Of a stretch of DNA of 64,000 nucleotides, positions 54,245 through 62,554 are shown in pieces. Under the pieces are notes generated by a model. The model made no database searches. It had not been told where the DNA came from and was given only the letters and a program-made list of their open reading frames with translations. The first letter of the stretch is position 1, and each line of letters opens with the position of its first letter. Both the position numbers and the translations under genes were made by a program. Source of the DNA: Winogradskya consettensis (GTDB taxonomy: Bacteria > Actinomycetota > Actinomycetes > Mycobacteriales > Micromonosporaceae); the NCBI RefSeq assembly GCF_018332715.1, contig NZ_BOQP01000017.1, positions 124,001 through 188,000 on the forward strand, read 5' to 3'.

Positions 54245-55354
54245 ATGAGCGATACGGCCGCGATCGAGCTCGTCGGCGTACACAAGGACTTCCTCTCCCA
54301 CGGTGACACGGTGCAGGCCGTCAAGCCGACCGATCTCGCCGTGGGGCAGGGCGAGTTCTTCTCCCTGCTCGGCCCGTCGGGCTGCGGGAAGACCACGACC
54401 ATGCGGATGATCGCCGGGTTCGAGGAGCCCAGCGGCGGGACCGTGTTCCTGGACGGCAACGATGTCACCGGGGTCGCGCCGCACAAGCGGGACGTCAACA
54501 TGGTGTTCCAGTCGTATGCGTTGTTCCCGCATCTGACCGCGTACCAAAATGTGGCCTTCGGTCTGGAGCGCAAGAAGGTCGCCAAGGATGAGATCCGCCG
54601 CCGGGTCGGCGAGATGCTGGAGATCGTGTCGCTGACGGGGATGGAGAAACGATCGCCGCGCGAGATGTCCGGCGGTCAGCAGCAGCGGGTCGCGCTGGCC
54701 CGGGCGCTGGTGAACGGGCCGCGGGCGCTGCTGCTCGACGAGCCGCTCGGCGCGCTCGACCTCAAGCTGCGCCAGCAGATGCAGATCGAGCTCAAACGCA
54801 TCCAGCGCGAGGTCGGCATCACGTTCGTCTACGTCACCCACGACCAGGGCGAGGCGCTGACCATGTCGGACCGCATCGCGGTGATGGAGGGCGGGCGCAT
54901 CGACCAGCTCGGGACGCCGCGCGAGATCTACGAGAAGCCCGCGACCCGGTTCGTGGCCGGCTTCATCGGCACCTCCAACCTGCTCGACGGCTCGGTCGAC
55001 TCGGTCACCGGCGGCGTCGCCCTGCTGGTCTTCGGTCCGGAGGAGAAGGTTCTGGTTCCGGTCCCGGCCTCGGTCACCGATGGCGCAAAACTCGAGATCT
55101 CGGTACGCCCGGAGAAGATCGACCTGAGCCGTGACGCACCCGCCGCCGCCGATTGCAGCGTGCTCACCGGCACCGTCCGCGAGGTCGTCTATCACGGCAC
55201 GTCCACGAACTACACGGTCAGGACGTCCGCCGGCGCCGACCTCGTCGTGTTCGACCAGAACGCGTACTCCGCCGAGGATCTGGCCGGGCCCGGCGACCGC
55301 GTGTACCTGACCTGGAGCCCGCAGCACTCGTACCCGATCGGAGTCCGACCGTGA
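54245..55354 (+). CDS. potA: Spermidine/putrescine-type ABC transporter ATPase (PotA-like)
   Basis: 369 residues. Walker A GPSGCGKTT, Q-loop FQSYALF, signature MSGGQQQRVALARAL, Walker B LLLDEPLGALD and VTHDQ are intact, with a C-terminal TOBE domain (about 270-369). It powers uptake with the PotB- and PotC-like permeases encoded downstream. It overlaps the PotD-like gene by four bases (GTGA). Confidence 0.88.
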   Translation: MSDTAAIELVGVHKDFLSHGDTVQAVKPTDLAVGQGEFFSLLGPSGCGKTTTMRMIAGFEEPSGGTVFLDGNDVTGVAPHKRDVNMVFQSYALFPHLTAYQNVAFGLERKKVAKDEIRRRVGEMLEIVSLTGMEKRSPREMSGGQQQRVALARALVNGPRALLLDEPLGALDLKLRQQMQIELKRIQREVGITFVYVTHDQGEALTMSDRIAVMEGGRIDQLGTPREIYEKPATRFVAGFIGTSNLLDGSVDSVTGGVALLVFGPEEKVLVPVPASVTDGAKLEISVRPEKIDLSRDAPAAADCSVLTGTVREVVYHGTSTNYTVRTSAGADLVVFDQNAYSAEDLAGPGDRVYLTWSPQHSYPIGVRP

Positions 55355-56577
55355 CCGACCCCTCCCTCCTTCGTGGTTTGACCAATCGCCGCGACGTCCT
55401 GAAGATGTCCGGGCTCGCGGGCCTCGGCTTGGCCCTCGCCGCGTGCGGGGTGAAGGGCAAGGGCTCCCCCGGTGCCAGTGCCCCCGCCGCCGACGCGGTG
55501 GCGAAGTTCTGGGCCGGCAAGACCAGCAACGGCAAGCTGAACTTCGCGAACTGGCCGCTCTACATGGACCCGAAGCACCCCGAGCTGACGAAGTTCACGG
55601 CGGCGACCGGCGTGCAGGTGAAGTACGAAGAGGTCATCCAGGAGATGGGTCCCTGGTTCGCCAAGGTGCAGCCGCAGCTCGCCGCGGGTCAGGACATCGG
55701 GTACGACCTGATGGTCATCACCAACGGCATCCAGTTCAAGCAGTTCCGTGACTCCGGCTTCCTCGCGCCGCTGGACCATTCGAAGCTGACGAACTACGTG
55801 GCGAACGCCGATCCCGCGTACAGCAAGGAGGCCTTCGACCCGGGCAACGTGTACTCGATCCCGTGGACGTCGGGGATCACCGGCATCGCGTACGACGAGA
55901 AGAAGACCGGGCGCCCGATCACCGGCATCGCCGACCTGTTCGACCCGGCGTTCAAGGGCAAGGTCGGCATGTTCTCCGACACCTCCGAGCTCGGCAACTT
56001 CGGCCTCATGGCGCTCGGCATCAACCCGGAGAAGTCGACCGCCGAGGACTGGAAGAAGGCGGCCGCCAAGCTCAAGGAACAGAAGAGCCAGGGCATCCTG
56101 CGCAACTACTACGACCAGAGCTACATCGACGCGCTCGGCAAGGGCGAGGTGTGGATCACCCAGGCCTGGTCGGGTGACGTCTTCCAGAAGAACGTGTCCG
56201 ACGGTACGGATTTCAAGTTCGTGATCCCCTCCGAGGGCGGCACGATCTGGACGGACAACTTCGCCATCCCGATCACCGCGAAGAACCCCCTCGACGCGAT
56301 CAAGCTGATGGACTTCTTCTACGACGTGGCCAACGCCGCGACGCTCGCCGAATACATCAACTTCGTGTGCCCGGTGCCGGCCGCGCAGGCGCAGATCACC
56401 AAGGACGCCGCTGCTTCTACCGGGGATGACAAGGCGTCGCTGGAGGCCGTCGCCAGCAGCCCGCTCGTTTTCCCGGGCGCCGCCGACTACGCGAAGCTGC
56501 ACTACTACCGCGAGTTCGCCACCGAGGCCGAGCACCAGGAGTACCAGGCCATCTTCGAACCCGTCGTCCTGAGCTGA
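55351..56577 (+). CDS. potD: Spermidine/putrescine-type substrate-binding lipoprotein (PotD-like)
   Basis: 408 residues. A twin-arginine motif TNRRDVLKMSGLAG is followed by a lipobox ALAACG with Cys32, so this is probably a Tat-exported lipoprotein. The mature part follows the PotD/PotF fold: LNFANWPLYMDPKHPELTKF, DLMVITNGIQFKQF, PWTSGITGIAYD and GEVWITQAWSGD. It binds a polyamine outside the cell. Confidence 0.87.
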   Translation: MTDPSLLRGLTNRRDVLKMSGLAGLGLALAACGVKGKGSPGASAPAADAVAKFWAGKTSNGKLNFANWPLYMDPKHPELTKFTAATGVQVKYEEVIQEMGPWFAKVQPQLAAGQDIGYDLMVITNGIQFKQFRDSGFLAPLDHSKLTNYVANADPAYSKEAFDPGNVYSIPWTSGITGIAYDEKKTGRPITGIADLFDPAFKGKVGMFSDTSELGNFGLMALGINPEKSTAEDWKKAAAKLKEQKSQGILRNYYDQSYIDALGKGEVWITQAWSGDVFQKNVSDGTDFKFVIPSEGGTIWTDNFAIPITAKNPLDAIKLMDFFYDVANAATLAEYINFVCPVPAAQAQITKDAAASTGDDKASLEAVASSPLVFPGAADYAKLHYYREFATEAEHQEYQAIFEPVVLS

Positions 56578-56583
56578 CCTGCG

Positions 56584-57438
56584 ATGCGCCACCGTCTCGC
56601 GCCCTACCTGCTGGTCCTGCCCGGCGGGCTCTGGCTGCTGTTGTTCTTCGTCGTCCCGATGGTGACGATGCTGTCGCTGTCGCTGCAGGAGGGCGACGTC
56701 GTCAACGGGTACGTCCTGACGGGTCACTGGCAGACGTACGTGGACGCCATCACGAACTATCGCGTCCAGCTCGTCCGGTCGCTGATCTACGGGGCGATCA
56801 CGACGGTGCTGCTGATCGTCGCGGCGTTCCCGGTGGCGTACTTCATCGCGTTCTACGGCAGGCGCCGCAAGGCGACGTTCCTGTTCCTGCTGTTGCTGCC
56901 GTTCTTCGTGTCGTTCGTGCTGCGGACGATCTCGTGGCGCTACATCCTCACCGACGAGGGCATCCTGCTCGGGCCGCTGAAGGACGCCGGGCTGCTGGCG
57001 GACAGCTTCCACATCCTCGGCACCCCGGTCGCGGTCATCCTCGGGCTGGTCTACAACTTCCTGCCCTTCATGGTGCTGCCGATCTATGTCGCGCTGGAAC
57101 GCATCGACCCGCGGGTGGTCGAGGCCGCCCGCGATCTGTACGCGTCCCCGCTGCTCGCCTTCCGCAAGGTCGTCTTCCCGCTCGCGCTGCCCGGCGTCTT
57201 CGCGGGGGTCCTCATGACGTTCGTCCCGGCAAGCTCCGACTACGTCAACTCGGCGGTGCTGGGCAGCTCGTCGACCACGATGATCGGCCAGGTGATCCAG
57301 TCGCAGTACCTGGTCAGCTCCAACTACCCGACGGCGTCGGCGCTGTCGTTCACGCTGATGGCGGTGCTGCTCATCGGCGTCTTTGCCTACGCCCGGGCGC
57401 TCGGCACCGAGGACGTCATGAAGGTGGCCGCCCGATGA
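56584..57438 (+). CDS. potB: Polyamine ABC transporter permease (PotB-like)
   Basis: 284 residues with six membrane helices. The EAA-like loop is DPRVVEAARDLYASPLLAFRKVVFPLALPG. The start lies six bases after the PotD-like gene and its end overlaps the next permease (ATGA). Confidence 0.88.
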   Translation: MRHRLAPYLLVLPGGLWLLLFFVVPMVTMLSLSLQEGDVVNGYVLTGHWQTYVDAITNYRVQLVRSLIYGAITTVLLIVAAFPVAYFIAFYGRRRKATFLFLLLLPFFVSFVLRTISWRYILTDEGILLGPLKDAGLLADSFHILGTPVAVILGLVYNFLPFMVLPIYVALERIDPRVVEAARDLYASPLLAFRKVVFPLALPGVFAGVLMTFVPASSDYVNSAVLGSSSTTMIGQVIQSQYLVSSNYPTASALSFTLMAVLLIGVFAYARALGTEDVMKVAAR

Positions 57439-58205
57439 AGATCCTGCGCGCCTACACCTGGCTCGTGATCGCGTGGCTGACGCTGCCGGTCCTGGTCATG
57501 ATCGTGTTCGGCTTCAACGACACCCCGGGGCGCTACAACCAGACCTGGGACGGCTTCACCCTCAAGTGGTACGGCAAGGTGTTCGCCCTCGACGAGCTCA
57601 CCAGGGCCCTGGTCGTCTCGCTGGTAGTCGCTGTTCTGACGATGCTGATCGCCGGCGCGCTGGGCACCGGCATCGGGTACGCCCTGGGCCGCTACCGGTT
57701 CCGCGGCTCCGGCACGATCAACCTGATCATGTTCGCCACGATGTCCTCACCCGAGCTGGTCATGGGGGCCTCGCTGCTGACGCTGTTCGTGTCGCTCGGC
57801 GTCGGTCTCGGCGCGGCCACCATCACCATCGCGCACGTGATGTTCTCCATCTCGTTCGTGGCGGTCGTGGTCCGCGCCCGGGTGCTGACCCTGGACCGCT
57901 CGATCGAGGAGGCCGCCGCGGACCTCGGCGCGAACGGCTGGACCACGTTCTGGCGCGTCACGTTCCCGCTGATCCTGCCGGCCGTCGGCTCGGGCATGCT
58001 GCTGGCGTTCGCACTGAGCATCGACGACTTCGTGGTCACCAACTTCACCGCGGGCACCACGACGACGTTCCCGCTCTGGATCTGGGGCGCGACCCGCGTC
58101 GGGCTGCCCCCGCAGGTCAACGTGATGGGCACCCTGATCTTCCTGGTGGGCGTCCTGATCGCGGTCGGCACGACCGTCCGCTCCTCGCGTGTCTCGCGGG
58201 CCTGA
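57435..58205 (+). CDS. potC: Polyamine ABC transporter permease (PotC-like)
   Basis: 256 residues with six membrane helices. The EAA loop is SIEEAAADLGANGWTTFWRVTFPLILP. Sequence around ALSIDDFVVTNFTAG is typical of PotC/PotI-type permeases. It is followed two bases later by the oxidase gene. Confidence 0.88.
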   Translation: MKILRAYTWLVIAWLTLPVLVMIVFGFNDTPGRYNQTWDGFTLKWYGKVFALDELTRALVVSLVVAVLTMLIAGALGTGIGYALGRYRFRGSGTINLIMFATMSSPELVMGASLLTLFVSLGVGLGAATITIAHVMFSISFVAVVVRARVLTLDRSIEEAAADLGANGWTTFWRVTFPLILPAVGSGMLLAFALSIDDFVVTNFTAGTTTTFPLWIWGATRVGLPPQVNVMGTLIFLVGVLIAVGTTVRSSRVSRA

Positions 58206-58207
58206 TC

Positions 58208-59593
58208 ATGGCCCCGCCGGCTTCCCTGGCTGCTCTTTCAGGCGCGTCGCCCACGCCCTACTGGCTCGACCAGGACGCTGCCCCCGCGGCGCTGGACCCG
58301 CTGACCGGGGCCACCACGGCCGACCTGGCGGTGATCGGGGCCGGGTACAGCGGGTTGTGGACGGCGCTGCTCGCCAAGGAACGCGACCCCGGACGCGACG
58401 TCGTCGTGGTCGAGGCCGGGACGGCGGGCTGGGCGGCGTCGGGGCGCAACGGCGGGTTCTGCTCGGCGAGCCTCACGCATGGGTTCGACAACGGGTTGTC
58501 GCGCTTCCCCGACGAGGTGGACGCCCTCGAGCGGCTCGGACGGCGCAATCTCGACGAGATCGAGGAGGCCGTCGCGCGGTACGGGATCTCGTGCGGCTTC
58601 GAGCGTACGGGCGAACTGCATGTCGCGACCGAGCCCTGGCAATTGGCCTCCCTTGCCACGCTGCGTGACCGGGGGCTGCAGTTCCTGGACCGTGACGAGG
58701 TCCGGGCCGAGGTCGACTCCCCCACCTATCTCGGCGGGGTCTGGGACCGTGACGGATGCGCCATGGTCGACCCGGCGCGTTTGGTCTGGGGGTTGCGTGA
58801 CGCGTGTCTGTCGCTGGGGGTGCGGTTCTACGAGAACACGCGTGTCGACCGGGTTGTCGCCGGCGGGGGTGGGCTACGGTTGCACACGCTGCGGGGGCAG
58901 CTCACCGCGGCCCGGGTCGCGCTGGCTACCGGCGCGCACACCACCCTGCTGCGGCGGCTCCAGCACTACGTCATCCCGGTTTACGACTATGCGCTGATGA
59001 CGGCACCGCTGACCCCCGCCCAGCTCGCCTCGGTCGGCTGGCGGCACCGGCAGGGCGTCGGCGACTCCGGCAACCAGTTCCACTACTACCGGCTGACCAG
59101 CGACAACCGGATCCTGTGGGGCGGCTACGACGCCGTCTACTACCGGGGCGGGCGGATCAGCTCGGACCATGATCAGCGGGACGCCACCTTCGCGCTGCTG
59201 GCGCAGCACTTCGCGCAGACGTTCCCGCAGCTCGCCGACGTGACTTTCACCCACAAGTGGGGCGGGGTCATCGACGCGTGCAGCCGGTTCAGCTCTTTCT
59301 TCGGTACGGCTTTCAGCGGGCGGCTCGCGTACGCCGCCGGCTACACGGGGCTGGGCGTGGGAGCCACCCGGTTCGGCGCCAACGTGATGCTGGATCTGCT
59401 CAGCGGGCGGCGTACCCCACTCACTTCTCTGCAGTTGGTCCGCACGAAGCCGGTGCCGTTCCCACCGGAGCCCGTGCGCTCCGGGGTCATCCAGCTGACC
59501 CGCTGGTCGATCGCCCAGGCCGACCGGCACGACGGGCGGCGCAACCTGTGGCTGCGGACGCTCGACAAGGCAGGTCTCGGCTTCGACTCCTGA
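58208..59593 (+). CDS. FAD-dependent amine oxidase (PuuB/DadA-type)
   Basis: 461 residues. The N-terminal FAD site is LAVIGAGYSGLWTALLAKE (about residues 40-58), followed by VVVEAGTAGWAASGRNGGF, characteristic of gamma-glutamylputrescine oxidase and related D-amino acid oxidase-type proteins. A C-terminal YAAGYTGLGVGATRFGAN contacts FAD. In this operon it would oxidise an imported polyamine or its glutamyl derivative to the aldehyde used by the first-gene dehydrogenase. It starts two bases after the PotC-like gene. Confidence 0.88.
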   Translation: MAPPASLAALSGASPTPYWLDQDAAPAALDPLTGATTADLAVIGAGYSGLWTALLAKERDPGRDVVVVEAGTAGWAASGRNGGFCSASLTHGFDNGLSRFPDEVDALERLGRRNLDEIEEAVARYGISCGFERTGELHVATEPWQLASLATLRDRGLQFLDRDEVRAEVDSPTYLGGVWDRDGCAMVDPARLVWGLRDACLSLGVRFYENTRVDRVVAGGGGLRLHTLRGQLTAARVALATGAHTTLLRRLQHYVIPVYDYALMTAPLTPAQLASVGWRHRQGVGDSGNQFHYYRLTSDNRILWGGYDAVYYRGGRISSDHDQRDATFALLAQHFAQTFPQLADVTFTHKWGGVIDACSRFSSFFGTAFSGRLAYAAGYTGLGVGATRFGANVMLDLLSGRRTPLTSLQLVRTKPVPFPPEPVRSGVIQLTRWSIAQADRHDGRRNLWLRTLDKAGLGFDS

Positions 59594-59645
59594 GTTACTC
59601 TCTAATTCCGGTAGGTCATAGAGGGTATCTCCGAGGGAGGCGTCC

Positions 59646-60023
59646 ATGAGCGGCGAGACCGCCACCGCGCTGGCACAGGACCGGGTCATCGACATCACCA
59701 CCACCGGGCGAAGGACCGGCTCACCGAGCCGCATCGAGATCTGGTTCCACCGGGTCGACGGGCGGTACTACATCACCGGCACCCCCGGCCGGCCCCGGGA
59801 CTGGTACGCCAACCTCGTCGCCAACCCGGCCTTCACGTTCCACCTCAAGGTATCCGCGACCGCCGACCTGTCGGCCACCGCGCGGGCTGTCACCGACCAG
59901 GGCGAGCGCGCGAAGGTCTTCGCCGGCCTGCTCGCGCCGCTCCGCGAAATCACCAGCCGGCCGGGCCACGCACCCGAGTTCTGGATCGCGAGCAGCCCCC
60001 TCGTCGAGGTCACCTTCCCCTGA
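59646..60023 (+). CDS. Deazaflavin (F420)-dependent nitroreductase-like protein
   Basis: 125 residues. The DUF385/PF04075 pattern (VIDITTTGRRTGSPSRIEIWFHRVDGRYYITGTPGRPRDWYANLVANP) is diagnostic. These split-barrel proteins bind F420 or related cofactors. A GAGGGAGG site precedes the ATG. It is probably a single gene; F420 use also fits the upstream fusion protein. Confidence 0.9.
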   Translation: MSGETATALAQDRVIDITTTGRRTGSPSRIEIWFHRVDGRYYITGTPGRPRDWYANLVANPAFTFHLKVSATADLSATARAVTDQGERAKVFAGLLAPLREITSRPGHAPEFWIASSPLVEVTFP

Positions 60024-60044
60024 CACCGCCGGTAGGCTCCGCGG

Positions 60045-60524
60045 ATGCCACCTTGCATGGATGTGTACGTCTGGCTTCCGAGGTGCGATGCGGGCGCGTT
60101 CAGGCATTTCGTCGAACGGTATGTCGACCGGCGGAACCCGGGTGACGACAGGCTCGAGGCGTTCATTCGCGCCTACATCGACGGCACCGCGAGCGATGAC
60201 GACCGGGCGGCGCTTGCCGACCTCGGGCGAGGCGACTCGCTGGGCGACGGTTTCTCGCTGTACGTCAAGGCGCGTGCGTACTACGGAGCGATCATCACGG
60301 TCACCCGTGACGGGTCCGCGGTGCTCGGCCTGAGCATCGATGACCCGGACGGGTCGGCGGCGGTGCTCGCCCAGGCCCGGGCCCTGATCGATCAGCTCCG
60401 GGGCGAGTTCGACTCGCCCGCCGGCTGCGCGGGGGAGGAACTGCCTCCCGCCCAGTCCTGGGAGGAATGGTCGGACGGCGGGCCGGTGCAGCTCAGAGTG
60501 GGCCACCTGCCCCGGGGACGCTGA
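60045..60524 (+). CDS. Hypothetical 159-aa protein
   Basis: The protein starts MPPCMDVYVWLPR and has an alpha/beta pattern with a SLYVKARAYYGAIITVTRDGSAVLGLSID strand region and a Pro/Glu-rich tail. No family was recognised. The ATG at 60045 could be replaced by the ATG at 60057. It lies 21 bases after the nitroreductase-like gene. Confidence 0.62.
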   Translation: MPPCMDVYVWLPRCDAGAFRHFVERYVDRRNPGDDRLEAFIRAYIDGTASDDDRAALADLGRGDSLGDGFSLYVKARAYYGAIITVTRDGSAVLGLSIDDPDGSAAVLAQARALIDQLRGEFDSPAGCAGEELPPAQSWEEWSDGGPVQLRVGHLPRGR

Positions 60525-60529
60525 AACGG

Positions 60530-60570
60530 CCGGCGCGGGCGCGGGCCGCCACCCGGCCCGCGCCCGCCGG
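60530..60570. terminator. GC-rich hairpin between convergent genes
   Basis: Arms 60530-60547 and 60555-60570 pair almost fully, with a two-base bulge, around a 7-base loop. It lies between the hypothetical gene and the convergent slipin gene. Confidence 0.6.
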
Positions 60571-60583
60571 AACGGGCGCGCTG

Positions 60584-61270
60584 CTAACCGGCGGTGGGTA
60601 GCGTCGCACCGTTCGTGGGTGGGTGGATCGGGTTCACCGGGGGTGCCGGCAGGGCGAGCGGGTGGGCCATCATCGTGTCCGCGGCCATGGCCTCGCCCTC
60701 CGCGGCGATGATCTTTGCTCGTTTCTCGCGCTCGGCTTCCGCCTGGCGGGCCATGGCGCGTTTCATGCTCTCCGGGAGCTGGATGTCCTTCAGCTCGACC
60801 AGGGTGACGACCACGCCCCAGTCGGCGGTGGTGACGTCGAGGATCTCGCGGATGCTGACGTTGATCCGGTCGGTTTCCGAGAGGGTCTCGTCGAGGGTGT
60901 GCTGGCCGACGACCTTGCGCAGGGTGGTCTGCGCGATCTGGTTGATCGCCGTCGCGACGTTCTCGATGGCGACCACTGATTTCACCGCGTCGACGACCCG
61001 GAAGTAGGCGACCGCGGACACGTCCACGCTCACGTTGTCGCGGGTGATGATGCCCTGCGACTGGATGGGCATGGTGACGATGCGCAGACTCACCCTGGTC
61101 AGGACGTCGACGAACGGGATGATCACGGTCAGGCCGGCCTGGCGGGTGCCGATGACCCGGCCGAGGCGGAACAGGACGCCCTGCTCGTACTGTTTCACGA
61201 CCTTGATCGCGAGGGTGAGCAGCACCAGCACCACGAGGGCGATGACGACGAAAGTCCAGACAGCTGACAT
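60584..61270 (-). CDS. SPFH/Band 7 (slipin/stomatin-like) membrane protein
   Basis: 228 residues. One N-terminal membrane helix (5-24) is followed by the SPFH domain: VVKQYEQGVLFRLGRVIGTRQAGLTVIIPF and QTTLRKVVGQHTLDETL. The long helix ends AEREKRAKIIAAEGEAMAADTMMAHPLALP, then the family's usual C-terminal LRxLQTL oligomerisation part is missing and replaced by a short Pro-rich tail. It probably scaffolds a membrane domain. Confidence 0.87.
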   Translation of the reverse strand: MSAVWTFVVIALVVLVLLTLAIKVVKQYEQGVLFRLGRVIGTRQAGLTVIIPFVDVLTRVSLRIVTMPIQSQGIITRDNVSVDVSAVAYFRVVDAVKSVVAIENVATAINQIAQTTLRKVVGQHTLDETLSETDRINVSIREILDVTTADWGVVVTLVELKDIQLPESMKRAMARQAEAEREKRAKIIAAEGEAMAADTMMAHPLALPAPPVNPIHPPTNGATLPTAG

Positions 61271-61530
61271 GACCCGGTCCTGACCCCGGCCGTAGCCGGA
61301 TGTCCGCGCACGACATTCATGAGCCGCCGGGGTCTGGAGCGACACTTCGACTGTACCCGCTGGGCGGGCGTACAGTCGGGGTCATTCCAGTCCACTTGTC
61401 CGCGTACGCGCTGGCGGTTCTCCGGAGTTCAGGAAAGCCTCACCGGCCTCGGTGGACCGTCGTCCCAGCCTTGTCATCACCAAGTCATGGACCCCGCGCC
61501 CTGCTCAGGTCCACGACGTCAGGAAGTCCG

Positions 61531-61881
61531 ATGGCAACACTGACCAACACCCCCGCGAGCGCGGACCGAATACGCCTCGAGCCGGTTCCGTACCACCACA
61601 TGATGCTCGACGGGCGCTGGTGGCCCCGCTCGACCGACCCCTCGGCCGAGCTTGCCGCCCTGGTCGCCGCGGTGGGCGTCGCGCACGGGCCGGTCGCGCG
61701 GCTGCTGCTGAGCGCCGCCGGCTGGAGCAAACGGCCGCACAGCATCCCGGCCGCCGGCCGCACGGTCGACCTGGCCTACTTCTCCGACCAGCCACCGTCC
61801 CTGGCCACCGTCATCTGCACCGACGGCGACCGCCTCACCCTGCTGGTCACCCCCGCCGTGCCCGACACCAACCGGCCGTAG
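61531..61881 (+). CDS. DUF5994 family protein
   Basis: 116 residues. The motifs RIRLEPVPYHHMMLDGRWWPRSTDPSAELAALVAA and SLATVICTDGDRLTLLVTP match DUF5994, an uncharacterised actinobacterial family. AGGAAGTCCG precedes the ATG as ribosome site. Confidence 0.8.
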   Translation: MATLTNTPASADRIRLEPVPYHHMMLDGRWWPRSTDPSAELAALVAAVGVAHGPVARLLLSAAGWSKRPHSIPAAGRTVDLAYFSDQPPSLATVICTDGDRLTLLVTPAVPDTNRP

Positions 61882-61910
61882 CCCGACGATCCGCCAGACC
61901 TCGAGCGGCA

Positions 61911-62012
61911 GGGCCTGCGGGTCACAAGGCCTACCAGCGACAGGGCCTGCGGGTCACAGGGCCTGCGGGCGATGGGGCGTGCAGGCGATGGGGCCTGTGG
62001 GTCACAAGGCCT
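61911..62012. repeat. Imperfect 22-bp direct repeats
   Basis: Three copies begin at 61911, 61943 and 61991 with the core GGCCTGNGGGTCACANGGCCT. Spacing is irregular, so it is not a CRISPR array. Confidence 0.65.
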
Positions 62013-62166
62013 GCGGGCGATGGGTCGCCGGGCGATGGAGTTACTGTGCGTCACCTTGGTCTGAGGTATGTGTCCTGCGCTGAACAATAATCGCCCCTCG
62101 TTTGACAGCCGCATCCATCAGAAGTTGCGGCATTCATGGGATTAGCGCAACATCTGGCGGCATTTT

Positions 62167-62204
62167 CCCCTCGAAGAATCGGGCCGATTGACTTCTTCGA
62201 GGGG
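62167..62204. promoter_or_regulatory. Strong hairpin with 12-bp perfect arms
   Basis: Arms 62167-62178 and 62193-62204 are exact reverse complements around a 14-base loop. No T-run follows in either direction, so it may be a terminator or another RNA element. Confidence 0.6.
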
Positions 62205-62453
62205 GAACACGGGGTGTGACGCCCGGGATCCGTCGGGCAGTCCGCGGGAGGTGAACCTGCGCGGTGAGCGGGCCGCCATTCGCGAACTGGGACCCATCCG
62301 GGAGCCGCTGTGGCTGCGCACGCCGGGTCGCTGCCCTGTGACGGGAATTCGAAGCCGCCGGCAGCAGCGCTGCACGTGCGCCCCGGCCGGTCCTCCCGGC
62401 AGCGCCAGATCGGTCGAAGCCCCCGGGGGTGTCCCGATCATCTCGGTGCCGGC

Positions 62454-62509
62454 CTGCCCGCGGTCGCCGCGGAGATCAACGCTGCCCGCGGTCGCCGCGG
62501 AGATCAACG
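62454..62509. repeat. 28-bp tandem duplication
   Basis: Two adjacent identical 28-base units at 62454-62481 and 62482-62509, not a multiple of three and outside any gene. Confidence 0.85.
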
Positions 62510-62554
62510 ACCGGCAGGCAGGATCCGCGGGCAGGAGCAAGACCCACGAGCCGG

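Larger units (their letters stand above)
61882..62554. other. Intergenic region with repeats and a strong hairpin
   Basis: 673 bases without a convincing gene. It contains three imperfect 22-bp direct repeats near 61911, 61943 and 61991, a 12-bp perfect hairpin at 62167-62204 and a 28-bp tandem duplication at 62454-62509. Open frames here have unnatural composition. Confidence 0.55.

Noticed and set aside
61911..62012. CRISPR-like direct repeats
   Set aside because: Only three imperfect copies with irregular spacing and no cas genes.
62102..62107. TTGACA resembling a -35 box
   Set aside because: No matching -10 at proper spacing and no downstream plus-strand gene.
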